This document shows positions 5,834-13,613 of a stretch of 14,820 bases of DNA, in pieces. How positions within the stretch are numbered: position 1 is the stretch's first letter; every line of letters starts with the position of its first letter. The notes beneath the pieces were generated by a model that was given only the letters and a program-made list of their open reading frames with translations, was not told the DNA's origin and searched no databases. A program made the translations under genes and the position numbers. The DNA is from an uncultured Gammaproteobacteria bacterium (GTDB taxonomy: Bacteria; Pseudomonadota; Gammaproteobacteria; Rariloculales; Rariloculaceae): positions 1-14,820 of the forward strand of contig CAMPKU010000098.1 in the NCBI GenBank assembly GCA_946887385.1. The letters are read 5' to 3'.

Positions 5834-8512
5834 TCAGAGCCCGGGCACCGGCCCGGCCGGCCGGCGCGAATCGCGATCCGTCGGCGGCGGCTTCAAGCCG
5901 TCGCCGTCGCTCGGCGCCAACATCGCAGCCAGTCGCTCTGCATCCACGGGCTTCGTGAGATGCTCGTCGAAGCCGGCCTCGGCCGTGCGCCGCCGGTCTT
6001 CGTCTTGCCCCCACCCCGTGAGCGCCACGAGCAGCATGTCGCGGCCGTTCGGCAGGGCGCGGATGCGGCGCGCCACCTCGAAGCCGTCCATGATCGGCAT
6101 GCCGAGATCGAGCAGCACGACTTCGGCGTCGAACTCCGCCAACGCCTCGAGCGCGGCGCGGCCGCTGAACACGGCGCGCGCGTCGTGCCCTTTGAGCTCG
6201 AGCATCATGCGCAGCGTGGCCGCGGCATCCGCGTTGTCGTCCACGACCAGCACGCGGCGGCGCGCGGATTCCGGCGCGCGTTTCGCGGCCGTGTCGTCGT
6301 CGAGCCGCGCAACGGGCGCCAGCGGCAGGCGCACGCTGAACTCGCTGCCGCGCCCCAACCCTTCGCTGCGCGCGTCGATCGAGCCGCCGTGCAGCTCGAT
6401 GAGTTGGCGCGACAGCGCCAGGCCGATGCCGAGCCCGCCTCCGCCGACCAAGGAGCGATGCTCGGGCACTTGGCTGAACATTTGGAACAAGAGCCCGACG
6501 CGCTCCTTCGGAATACCGAAGCCGTGGTCCGCGACGCGCACGAGCGCCTCGTCGTCCTCTTGCGTCACCCGCACGGTGATCTCCCCGCCGGGATCGCTGT
6601 ACTTCACCGCATTGCTGAGCAGATTGCCGAACACCTGCGTGAGCCGCTGCAGATCGCCGTTCACGCGCAGCGGCTGGTCGCCGAGCGCCACGCGCAGCTT
6701 GTGATGCCGCTCGGCGATGAGCGGCCGATTCTGCTCCACGGCGTTGTCCACCGCTTCGCGTAGATCGAGCGGCGCGCGGCGCAACGTGGCATGGCCGCGC
6801 GAAATGCGCGACACATCGAGCAGATCGTCGACGAGGCGCGTGAGGTGATCGAGCTGCCGGCGCATCATCGGGCGCACGATGTCGATGACCTTCGGCCGGG
6901 TCTCCGCATGCTCGAGCAGATCCGTGGCCACGGATAACGGCGCGAGCGGGTTGCGCAGCTCGTGCCCGAGCACGGCCAGGAACTCGTCCTTACGGCGGTT
7001 GGCTTCTTGCACTGCCGCTTCGGCGCGCGCGCGCTGCGCAGCGTCTTTGTAACGCGAGATCACGATGGCCGCGCCATGCGCGAGCGCAGCGACGAGATTC
7101 AGCTGCTCGAGCGTGGGCGTGCGCGGCTCCTCGAAATACAGCGCAAACGTGCCGACCACGGGGCCGCCGCTGGTCTGTACCGGGAACGACCAGCACGCGC
7201 GGAAGCCGTGCGCGCGCGCCAGCGATACCCAAGATTCCCAGCGCGAATCCGTTTCCACGTCGGCCGCGATGACGGACTCGCCGAGGCACTCGGGCCCTAC
7301 CTGCAAGCCCTCCACCTGCTGCGCAAACTCCTCGCTCATGCCGGTGACGTGGTGCAAGCCGCCGTGCGGCTCGTCGCCGAACACATAGAACGCGGCCCGC
7401 GCTTCGCCGAAATAACCCACGGCCGTGCGCACCAGCGCATCGAGGCACGCCGCCAGCGGCCGCCCGTCCATCGCCGCCTGAAACGCTTCCTTCTGCCCCG
7501 CGAGCATGGCTTCGCTGTCGCGCAGCGCATTCTCGGCGAGCTTGCGCTCGTGCGCGTCGATCACCGAGCCCACGAAGCCGAGAAACCGCCCACTCTCGTC
7601 GTAGCGCGGCCGGCCCGCCGCCAACACCCAGCGAAACTCGCCGTCGGCTCGACAGAGGCGGTAGTCCAAGAAGTACGCTTCGCGCCGCTCGTTCGCGGCG
7701 ATGAAGGCGCGCCGCACGCGCTCGCGATCCTCGGCGTGCAGCGGCTCGAGCCAGCCGAACCCGAGCGCTCGGTCGGCCGGCTGCCCCGTGTACTCGCTCC
7801 AGCCGCGGCTCATGAACGAGCAAGGCCCATCCTGGTCCGTGGCCCAGAGAATGGTGCCGGGCGCGATGTCGGAGAGCGCCTTCAGGCGCTGCTCGTTCTC
7901 GCGCAACTGCTGCTCCACGCGGCACCGCTCGATGAAGTCCGCCGCCTGCTGCACGTACAGATCGAGCAGCCGCAGGGCCTCGTCGCTTGGGCGCATGGGC
8001 GAGCGAGCGTGTGTGGAAATCATTCCGAGCCGCCGGCCTTCGCGGCTCACGATCGGCGTGGACTGCACGGCGCGGTAGCCGGCCGCCTTCGCAACCTCGC
8101 GCAGCGGCGCGTACGGCTCGTCCGTGTCCACGTCCTCGATAACGACGCGCCGCCCCGTGCGCAGCGCGCGCCCACAGGCTGCGCCGTCGTCCGGCGCCAC
8201 CGCCCGGAACGCTTCGAGGAACGGCTCGTCGAAGCCCGACTGCGCCACGATGCGCAGCAAGCCGTCGTTGCCGAGCAACTGCACGTTGCCCTTGTCGCTG
8301 TCGAGCAGGGCAATGGCACCCGCAAGAATTTCCTGGAGCCCTTCCTTCAGATCGGACACGTGCCAGAGGCGCGAGCTGGCCTCGTTCAGGCGCGAGAGCG
8401 CGCGTACTTCTGCGGCCAAACGATCGTGGCTGCGCGGCTCGGACGCGTCGGCAGAGTTTTCATCGGCGGCCGAACGGCGCCGCCGGGGCTTGCCTGAGTC
8501 TGACTCCTTCAT
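5834..8512 (-). CDS. Soluble hybrid sensor histidine kinase with C-terminal receiver
   Basis: 892 aa from ATG 8512 (MKESDSGKPR). Domain order: basic tail 1-30; GAF about 45-195; PAS with PAC about 208-325 (MSRGWSEYTGQ, then FRWVLAAGRPRYDESGRFLGFVG); second GAF about 345-488; HisKA with phospho-acceptor H517 in GHELRNPL; HATPase with N-box N634, G1 D662-x-G-F-G and G2 GGGLGIGL; receiver about 752-865 with D758/D759, phospho-acceptor D802, T832 and K854. All catalytic residues are present. No membrane segment is seen, so it senses a cytoplasmic signal. No separate response regulator gene is adjacent, so the output partner is elsewhere. Start is uncertain: AGGA directly abuts ATG 8512, and the frame stays open upstream to 8623, but that extension would run into the control region of the divergent gene. 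Confidence 0.93.
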   Translation of the reverse strand: MKESDSGKPRRRRSAADENSADASEPRSHDRLAAEVRALSRLNEASSRLWHVSDLKEGLQEILAGAIALLDSDKGNVQLLGNDGLLRIVAQSGFDEPFLEAFRAVAPDDGAACGRALRTGRRVVIEDVDTDEPYAPLREVAKAAGYRAVQSTPIVSREGRRLGMISTHARSPMRPSDEALRLLDLYVQQAADFIERCRVEQQLRENEQRLKALSDIAPGTILWATDQDGPCSFMSRGWSEYTGQPADRALGFGWLEPLHAEDRERVRRAFIAANERREAYFLDYRLCRADGEFRWVLAAGRPRYDESGRFLGFVGSVIDAHERKLAENALRDSEAMLAGQKEAFQAAMDGRPLAACLDALVRTAVGYFGEARAAFYVFGDEPHGGLHHVTGMSEEFAQQVEGLQVGPECLGESVIAADVETDSRWESWVSLARAHGFRACWSFPVQTSGGPVVGTFALYFEEPRTPTLEQLNLVAALAHGAAIVISRYKDAAQRARAEAAVQEANRRKDEFLAVLGHELRNPLAPLSVATDLLEHAETRPKVIDIVRPMMRRQLDHLTRLVDDLLDVSRISRGHATLRRAPLDLREAVDNAVEQNRPLIAERHHKLRVALGDQPLRVNGDLQRLTQVFGNLLSNAVKYSDPGGEITVRVTQEDDEALVRVADHGFGIPKERVGLLFQMFSQVPEHRSLVGGGGLGIGLALSRQLIELHGGSIDARSEGLGRGSEFSVRLPLAPVARLDDDTAAKRAPESARRRVLVVDDNADAAATLRMMLELKGHDARAVFSGRAALEALAEFDAEVVLLDLGMPIMDGFEVARRIRALPNGRDMLLVALTGWGQDEDRRRTAEAGFDEHLTKPVDAERLAAMLAPSDGDGLKPPPTDRDSRRPAGPVPGL

Positions 8513-8694
8513 TCCTCGCGGGCCGGTCTTCCCTAAGGGATGGTAAGCGCACCCCCGGCCTCGCACCGATGATTTCACTTTGGGGCAGCTGCGTCCAATC
8601 GGCGCTTCGACGCCGCACCGCAAAGAGGTGCAAAATCAGTGTGCGGACGGGCTTTCCGATTCCGCCCGGTACCGCTTTGCGAGGAGATCCGCCC
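8513..8694. promoter_or_regulatory. Divergent control region between the hybrid kinase and the DUF6152-like gene
   Basis: Both genes must start in this 182-bp space. I see a weak minus-strand TTGGAC with an AT-richer AAATCA 17 bp later, but nothing close to consensus for either gene. AGGAGA 7 nt before 8695 is a strong ribosome binding site for the plus-strand gene. No sigma-54 element is present. Confidence 0.35.
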
Positions 8695-9846
8695 ATGCCA
8701 GCTCGTTTCCACCGTCGCCGATCCGCCGCGCTCGCAGTTTCCCTTGCGCTGGGCGCCGCCGCGCCGGCCGCCCTGGCCCATCACGGTTTCGGCTTGTTTC
8801 AGATGCAAGAATTCAAGGACTACTCCGGCACGCTCACGAAGCTCGAGCTGGTGAATCCGCACTCCTATCTCTATTTCGAGACCACGGATGCCGACGGTAA
8901 GCCGCTCGAAATGCGCTGCGAGATGCGCGCGGCCACGCTGATCCGGCGCTCGGGTTGGAAAACCGAGGAGTTCGTACCGGGCCGGCACGTGGAGATTCAC
9001 GCGCACCCGCACCGCGACGATCCGCAGTCGTGCTATCTCGAGAACATCGCGATCGGCGGCACCACCACGATCGACCGCAACGATCAATTCACGCACGCCC
9101 CCGTGGACACCTCGAACCGGCCCCTGCGCTTGCCGAGCGGCGAACCCAATATTTCCGGCGACTGGGCCGTCGAACAGGCCGTGCTCACCATTCCGCCGGG
9201 CGGCGGCAACGGCTCGCTCGTGCCGCGCAGCCTGCGCGAGGACTTCGCGGCCGGCAGGATCACGCTCGAGCAGATTCGCGCGCGCAGCCCTGCGCCCTCC
9301 CGGCCCCAGTACACCGCGCGCGGCCAGGAAGCCGCGACGGCGTTTCGCATGTGGTCCACCGAGGACAACCCGCGCTTGTCGTGCAAGCCGACGAGCATCG
9401 TGTTCGATTGGACGTTCGACTGGCCCGTGAACCGCATCACGCAGACCACGGTCGACGGCCGCAAAGTGATCGACATCGACTACGGCCTCTTCAGTGCCAC
9501 ACGGCGCATTCATTTAGATATGGAGAGTCATCCGGCCGACATTACGCCGAGCAACGCCGGCCACTCGATCGGCCGATGGGAAGGCGACACGCTGGTCGTC
9601 GATACCGTAGGCTTCGCGGAGGGCGTGCTCGTGCCGCCCACGCGCAATAGCACGCAGCTGCATGTGGTCGAGCGCTTCACGCTCGACCCGCAGACGTTCA
9701 CGTTGAAGCGCGAGTACACGGCGGAGGATCCCGTCTATCTGGCGGCGCCGTACACGGGGCAGGACACGGTGCTGCTCTCCGAGACGCCGTTCGAGAAGCA
9801 GCCCTGTCAGGAGCTGACGTTCGAGTTCACGCAGCCGGGAAACTGA
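8695..9846 (+). CDS. Secreted DUF6152-like protein of unknown function
   Basis: 383 aa. The signal peptide has basic residues 4-9, a hydrophobic core 11-26 and cleavage after ALA-28, so the mature protein starts HHGFG. His-rich mature starts of this sort are typical of DUF6152-type secreted proteins (recalled, not searched). Residues 30-120 form the first domain, with LVNPHSYLYFE at 52-62 and a sugar/metal-like cluster IHAHPHRDD at 101-109. The second half carries GHSIGRWEGDTLVVDTVGF at 289-307, a motif that recurs in this group. Four cysteines (75, 113, 230, 371) could form disulfides in the periplasm. ATG 8695 is chosen because AGGAGA precedes it by 7 nt and it gives a clean signal peptide, whereas the frame upstream is not coding-like. 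It stands alone, 241 nt before the ADOP permease. A copper or other ligand role is possible but not shown. Confidence 0.85.
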   Translation: MPARFHRRRSAALAVSLALGAAAPAALAHHGFGLFQMQEFKDYSGTLTKLELVNPHSYLYFETTDADGKPLEMRCEMRAATLIRRSGWKTEEFVPGRHVEIHAHPHRDDPQSCYLENIAIGGTTTIDRNDQFTHAPVDTSNRPLRLPSGEPNISGDWAVEQAVLTIPPGGGNGSLVPRSLREDFAAGRITLEQIRARSPAPSRPQYTARGQEAATAFRMWSTEDNPRLSCKPTSIVFDWTFDWPVNRITQTTVDGRKVIDIDYGLFSATRRIHLDMESHPADITPSNAGHSIGRWEGDTLVVDTVGFAEGVLVPPTRNSTQLHVVERFTLDPQTFTLKREYTAEDPVYLAAPYTGQDTVLLSETPFEKQPCQELTFEFTQPGN

Positions 9847-9851
9847 CCCTT

Positions 9852-9867
9852 AGCGCGGGCGCGCGCT
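9852..9867 (+). terminator. Weak GC hairpin after the DUF6152-like gene
   Basis: AGCGCG (9852-9857) pairs with CGCGCT (9862-9867) around a 4-nt loop, a few nucleotides after the stop. There is no following T-run, so termination is doubtful. Confidence 0.25.
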
Positions 9868-9894
9868 TGGGCGAGTGTTCGGCTTCACCCCGGC

Positions 9895-9909
9895 CAAACG
9901 CGGAGTTTT
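9895..9909. repeat. 15-bp exact repeat, second copy
   Basis: CAAACGCGGAGTTTT, identical to 4030-4044. Both copies lie in non-coding DNA 130-190 bp upstream of a plus-strand gene (4178 and 10088). It contains a short dyad AAAC/GTTT. Meaning unknown. Confidence 0.5.
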
Positions 9910-9922
9910 CGACGCCGTTCCG

Positions 9923-9944
9923 TTCGCGGGACGCGCTGTGCGAA
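9923..9944. promoter_or_regulatory. Candidate enhancer-binding-protein site upstream of the ADOP promoter
   Basis: TTCGCGG, 8-bp spacer, GTGCGAA; the outer five bases of each arm pair perfectly (TTCGC, N12, GCGAA). The centre is about 122 bp upstream of the predicted sigma-54 start site near 10056. It matches the layout of the site at 3546-3567. Overlapping direct repeats CGGGACGC (9927-9934 and 9947-9954, 20 bp apart) are an alternative protein-binding pattern in the same DNA. Confidence 0.45.
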
Positions 9945-10028
9945 TCCGGGACGCCGTCCGAAACCGAGGGTAGGACGTAAGAACGGCTGAACCTTACGAT
10001 ATCAACGGGTTACGGGTGCGCTCGCGAC

Positions 10029-10046
10029 TTGGCACGCCGGTTGCTC
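10029..10046 (+). promoter_or_regulatory. Sigma-54 (-24/-12) promoter of the ADOP permease
   Basis: TTGGCACGCCGGTTGCTC matches TGGCAC-N5-TTGCW completely, with GG at 10031-10032 and GC at 10043-10044, 12 bp apart. The predicted start site near 10056 leaves a 32-nt leader with GGGGGAG about 8 nt before ATG 10088. This is the best of the three such elements in the window. Confidence 0.85.
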
Positions 10047-10087
10047 CTTCGATTTCTCTGCACGAGCAGCCCGGGGGAGTGCGCCGC

Positions 10088-12598
10088 ATGAGCGTTCTAG
10101 GTTTCTTCGATGCCGTGGGGCGCGACGTGCGCCATGCGCTGCGCACGCTGCCGCGGCGCCCGTCGTTCACGGTGGCTGCGGTGCTCACGCTCGCGCTCGG
10201 CATCGGCGCCACGACGGCGATCTTCAGCGTCGTCTATTCCGTGCTCTTGAAGCCGCTGCCGTATCCGGAGTCGGGCGAGCTGGTGCGAATTCGGCATAGC
10301 TCCGCCACGCTGGGCACGGCCGACATGCAGTCGCAGCCGACGCTGTACCTCACGTACCGCGACGAGAACCGCACGTTCGCCGAAGTCGGCTTCTGGGGCG
10401 ACGGCGGCGAGACGCTCACGCGCACCGACGGAACGGACCGCGTGCGCTCGCTGCGCGTCACGCACGGCGTGCTTCAGGCGCTCGGCGTGCAGCCGCTGCG
10501 CGGACGCTGGTTCACGGAGGCCGAGCATCAGCCCGGGGCGGAAGGGCCGGACCCTGTGATTCTCTCGAATGCGTTTGCGCAGAGCCGCTTCGGCGGCGAC
10601 GCGGCGCTCGGACGAGCGATCGAGATCAACGGCCGGCCGGCGCAAGTCGTCGGCATCATGCCGCCCGATTTCCGCTTCCTCGACATGTCGCCGCCGTTCG
10701 AGATCGTGGTTGCACTGCGAATCGACCCTGCCCGCGCCGCGATCGACAACTTCGGCAATTTTCACGGGCTCGCACGCCTGCGGCCCGGCGTTACGCCTGA
10801 GCAGGCCAGCGCGGACGTCGCCCGTATGCTGCCGCTCTGGCTCGATGCGTGGCCCATGGTGCAAGGTTCCACGCTTACGCGCGAAGCGATCGCGAACTGG
10901 CGCATCACGCCCGTCGTGCGGCCGCTCAAGGAAGACATGGTCGGCGACATTGCCAGCGCGCTCTGGGTGCTCATGGGCGCGATCGGTGCGGTGCTGCTGG
11001 TGGCGTGCGCGAACATCGCCAACCTGATGCTCGTGCGCGCCGATGCGCGGCGCCCCGAGCTCGCCATGCGCGCCGCGCTCGGTGCCGTGCCGGCCCGCAT
11101 CGCGGGCGAGCTGCTCATCGAGAGTCTGGTGATCGGCGCGATCGGCGGCGCGCTCGGCTTGGCGCTCGCCTACGGCGGGCTCCAGCTCCTCGTGGCGATC
11201 GGCCCGAGCAGCGTGCCGCGGCTCAACGAGATCGGCGTGCATCCGCCCGTGCTGGCGTTCACCGTGGCCATGGCCCTCGTGTCGACGCTTGCGTTCGGCT
11301 CGATCACGGCGCTCAAGCACGCGCTCAGCCTGGACGTATCCGCGTTCGGCGGCGCGCGCGGCAGCAGCGCGAACCGCGAGCGCAGCGCAACGCGCAGCGC
11401 GCTCGTCGTCGTGCAGGTGGCGCTCGCGCTCGTTCTCGTCGTGGGCGCCACGCTGATGATTCGCACGTTCGAGGCGCTGCGCGACGTGCATCCTGGATTC
11501 GGCGAGGCGGCCACGATCCAAACCGTGCGGACGTGGGCTCCGAACGACGTGATCCGCGATGCGCAGCAATACGTGCCCCTACAGCGCGAGATCCTCGATG
11601 CGATCGCGGCACTGCCGGGTGTGACGGCTGCCGGCTTCACGCAGGTGCTGCCGATGGAAGGCGGGCCGTTCGTCAACAACATCCCCGTGGTCGTCGAAGG
11701 CCGACCGCTCGACGTGGGCGAAGCGCCGCCGCCGCGCAGGATGAAAGTCGTCTCACCCGGCTACCTCGAAGCCATGGGCACGCAGCTCATCGCGGGCCGC
11801 GACATCACGTGGGCCGACCTCGACGCGGGCGGCCGCGTGGCCATCGTCTCGGAGAACTTTGCGCGCGAGCTCGGCGGCGATCCTGCGAGTGCGCTCGGCC
11901 TGCGCATTCGCCCTCCCGTCGACAGCAGCGATTGGCGCGAGATCATCGGCGTGGTGCAGGACGTGAAGGAAGACGCGCTCTACACCGCAGCGCCGAGCAT
12001 CGTGTACTGGCCGGCGTTCATGGTGAACGCGTTCGGCAGTGAGGCGTTCGGGTACCCGGCCATGGCGTACGTGATCCGCAGCGACCGCACGGGCACGGCC
12101 ACGTTCAACACCGAGATCCGCGACGCGATCTGGTCGGTGAACCGCGACGTGCCGATCGCGCTCGAGCGCACGATGCAAGATCTGTACGCCGGCTCGCTGG
12201 CGCAGACGTCGTTCGCGCTCGTGATGCTGGCGATCGCGGGCGCGATGGCGCTCGCGCTCGGGCTGGTCGGCATCTACGGCGTGATCGCCTACGTCGTCGC
12301 GCAACGGTCGCGCGAGATCGGCATCCGGATGGCGCTGGGCGCGCAGCGGCGCGACGTTCGCACGATGTTCCTGCGGCAGGGTCTCCTGCTGAGCGGCCTT
12401 GGGCTTGCGATTGGGCTGGTGGCGGCGCTGGTGCTAACGCGGCTCATGGCGTCGCTGCTGTTCGGCGTCGGGCCCACGGATGTTGTGACGTACGCGGCGG
12501 CCGTCGGCGTGATTCTTGCGGCCGCGGCGTTCGCTAGCTACCTGCCGGCGCGGCGCGCGTCCGCGATCGATCCCATGGAGACGTTGAAGGCGGAATGA
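10088..12598 (+). CDS. Orphan ABC-type permease, ADOP/MacB-FtsX family
   Basis: 836 aa from ATG 10088 (MSVLGFFDAV), chosen for GGGGGAG 8 nt upstream and because the in-frame ATG at 10016 lies upstream of the sigma-54 promoter. The N-terminal DVRHALRTLPRRPSFTVAAVLTLALGIG region is the hallmark of ADOP permeases, which fuse two MacB/FtsX units and usually lack a linked ATPase. Visible parts: TM1 about 26-55; periplasmic MacB-like domain 57-285; TM2-4 about 288-316, 340-372 and 385-410; TM5 about 437-458; second periplasmic domain 460-700; TM6-8 about 706-738, 762-788 and 796-820. Each FtsX half carries the conserved loop (ADARRPELAMRAALGA at 318-333; RSREIGIRMALGA at 740-752). No ATPase or HlyD-like gene is adjacent. 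The substrate is unknown; lipid, peptide or antibiotic efflux are family-level possibilities. Convergent with the 12611 gene. Confidence 0.93.
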   Translation: MSVLGFFDAVGRDVRHALRTLPRRPSFTVAAVLTLALGIGATTAIFSVVYSVLLKPLPYPESGELVRIRHSSATLGTADMQSQPTLYLTYRDENRTFAEVGFWGDGGETLTRTDGTDRVRSLRVTHGVLQALGVQPLRGRWFTEAEHQPGAEGPDPVILSNAFAQSRFGGDAALGRAIEINGRPAQVVGIMPPDFRFLDMSPPFEIVVALRIDPARAAIDNFGNFHGLARLRPGVTPEQASADVARMLPLWLDAWPMVQGSTLTREAIANWRITPVVRPLKEDMVGDIASALWVLMGAIGAVLLVACANIANLMLVRADARRPELAMRAALGAVPARIAGELLIESLVIGAIGGALGLALAYGGLQLLVAIGPSSVPRLNEIGVHPPVLAFTVAMALVSTLAFGSITALKHALSLDVSAFGGARGSSANRERSATRSALVVVQVALALVLVVGATLMIRTFEALRDVHPGFGEAATIQTVRTWAPNDVIRDAQQYVPLQREILDAIAALPGVTAAGFTQVLPMEGGPFVNNIPVVVEGRPLDVGEAPPPRRMKVVSPGYLEAMGTQLIAGRDITWADLDAGGRVAIVSENFARELGGDPASALGLRIRPPVDSSDWREIIGVVQDVKEDALYTAAPSIVYWPAFMVNAFGSEAFGYPAMAYVIRSDRTGTATFNTEIRDAIWSVNRDVPIALERTMQDLYAGSLAQTSFALVMLAIAGAMALALGLVGIYGVIAYVVAQRSREIGIRMALGAQRRDVRTMFLRQGLLLSGLGLAIGLVAALVLTRLMASLLFGVGPTDVVTYAAAVGVILAAAAFASYLPARRASAIDPMETLKAE

Positions 12599-12610
12599 CC
12601 GCCAACAAAC

Positions 12611-12880
12611 TCACGGCGGCGGAAGTGGAAACGGCCAAACTTCGCCGGATTGACTGACCGCCTGGCGCACCTCAGCGCGGTTACGCTCTATCGTCTCTTC
12701 CAGCCGAGCCAAGCGCTCTAGCGCACGCTCGAGGGCGCGGTTGGTGCGTTCCGTGCGGTCGATGAACTCACGCACGAGAAGCGGTACATCGGCCGGCACC
12801 GTAGTTTCCATGAGTGCCTCTAGTAGCTTCTCGCGTTCCTCGAGCGGCAACTCGAGGATCTCAGTTACGTTGACGGCCAT
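12611..12880 (-). CDS. Small antitoxin-like, coiled-coil protein
   Basis: 89 aa. The first 25 residues (VTEILELPLEEREKLLEALMET) resemble the start of the 'putative addiction module component' antitoxins (Unstab_antitox type); this is a resemblance by eye only. Residues 38-78 form an amphipathic helix rich in Arg and Glu (NRALERALERLARLEETIER), likely a dimerising coiled coil. The end is an odd Pro-rich WPFPLPPP. No toxin gene is adjacent on either side, so it may be an orphan or simply unrelated. No strong Shine-Dalgarno precedes the ATG. Its stop is 12 nt from the convergent ADOP stop, and CCGCC/GGCGG in the gap can form a small hairpin. Confidence 0.65.
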   Translation of the reverse strand: MAVNVTEILELPLEEREKLLEALMETTVPADVPLLVREFIDRTERTNRALERALERLARLEETIERNRAEVRQAVSQSGEVWPFPLPPP

Positions 12881-12964
12881 GGGCTAAGTCTATCCAAGCT
12901 ACTCTGAGCCCAAGCAGCCGAATTTCCGTTCATTTCAACGCGATTCGCGACACGCTATTGCCGG

Positions 12965-12995
12965 AGGATACGCCTCGCGCGAAGCACGCTGTCAA
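12965..12995 (-). promoter_or_regulatory. Possible sigma-70 promoter of the small antitoxin-like gene
   Basis: Minus strand: perfect TTGACA (12995-12990), 19 bp, then TATCCT (12970-12965). The start site near 12958 would give a leader of about 78 nt. The whole element resembles that at 3942-3972 base for base in many positions, which slightly strengthens both. Confidence 0.4.
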
Positions 12996-13035
12996 GCGAG
13001 CGCTGAACGGCACTGGTGATCTTGCGGCCGCGGGC

Positions 13036-13578
13036 TTAGGCGCGCGGCCGTACCGTGCCTTGGATCGAGTCGTCGAGCGTCTTGCCCGTGGCGGCGCCGA
13101 GCAGCATCTTCACGCCGGCGATCGCGTTGCCGTGCTTGGTGTCCCAGTAGTAGCCCTCGGTGGGCGTAACCTTGATCACGGTGATCCGTGGATCGTCCAT
13201 GCCCTCCGTGAACCAGTTGTTCACGAGCGGCGACCAGAGCTCCTTGATCCTCTCCGGATCGCGCGACACGGTGGCGCGGCCCGTGAGATGCAGGAAGTCC
13301 GAGTGCGGCGAGCCTTGGAAGTACAAGTCCACGCGCGGGTCCGCCTCGAGCTCGAGGTTCTTGTGGCTGTCGTCGGCGCTCAAGAACCAGAGGTTGCCGG
13401 CGTCGTCGACTTCGCGCACGGCCATCGGCCGCACGCCGCTCGGGGCGTCGCCGCCTGCGTGCGTGCAGAAAAAGCACGTCTCGGTCTTCTCGACGGCGTC
13501 GGCGATGCGCTCGACGGCGTCGCGGCCCACCAAGTTCTCGTGGCTGTGCTCGCGTTGTTCGCGATCGATCGAGTTCAT
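13036..13578 (-). CDS. General-stress-type pyridoxamine 5'-phosphate oxidase fold flavin protein
   Basis: 180 aa from ATG 13578 (MNSIDREQRE), fixed by the strong AAGGAGGAG just upstream. The fold is the split barrel of the PPOX/FMN-binding family: ETCFFCTHAGG (33-43), a RPM phosphate-binding-like stretch (50-52), LWFLSADDSHKNLELEADPRVDLYF (63-87), then LTGRATVSRDPERIKELW (98-115). The C-terminal WFTEGMDDPRITVIKVTPTEGYYWD (122-146) and GNAIAG are typical of the 'general stress protein 26' subgroup rather than PdxH. It likely binds a flavin in the cytoplasm; the reaction is not established for this subgroup. The frame upstream of 13578 is open to 14214 but overlaps the secreted-protein gene and is not coding-like. 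A sigma-54-like promoter lies directly upstream. Confidence 0.92.
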   Translation of the reverse strand: MNSIDREQREHSHENLVGRDAVERIADAVEKTETCFFCTHAGGDAPSGVRPMAVREVDDAGNLWFLSADDSHKNLELEADPRVDLYFQGSPHSDFLHLTGRATVSRDPERIKELWSPLVNNWFTEGMDDPRITVIKVTPTEGYYWDTKHGNAIAGVKMLLGAATGKTLDDSIQGTVRPRA

Positions 13579-13613
13579 TCGAGTCTCCTCCTTGAGTTGT
13601 TGCACGTCGCTTC

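Noticed and set aside
5841..5856. Hairpin CCGGGC/GCCCGG at the end of the kinase gene as a terminator
   Set aside because: It is inside the coding sequence, has no T-run on either strand and such GC stems are frequent here.
6962..8497. 511-codon open frame on the plus strand opposite the hybrid kinase
   Set aside because: It mirrors the kinase reading frame; its translation is Arg/Ala/His-rich low-information sequence without domains, as expected in GC-rich DNA.
10016..10087. ATG at 10016 as start of the ADOP permease
   Set aside because: It lies upstream of the sigma-54 promoter and of the predicted start site, has no Shine-Dalgarno, and adds residues not typical of the family.
10097..11569. 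490-codon open frame on the minus strand opposite the ADOP permease
   Set aside because: Composition is dominated by Arg, His, Glu and Ala with no motif, while the plus strand encodes an unmistakable permease.
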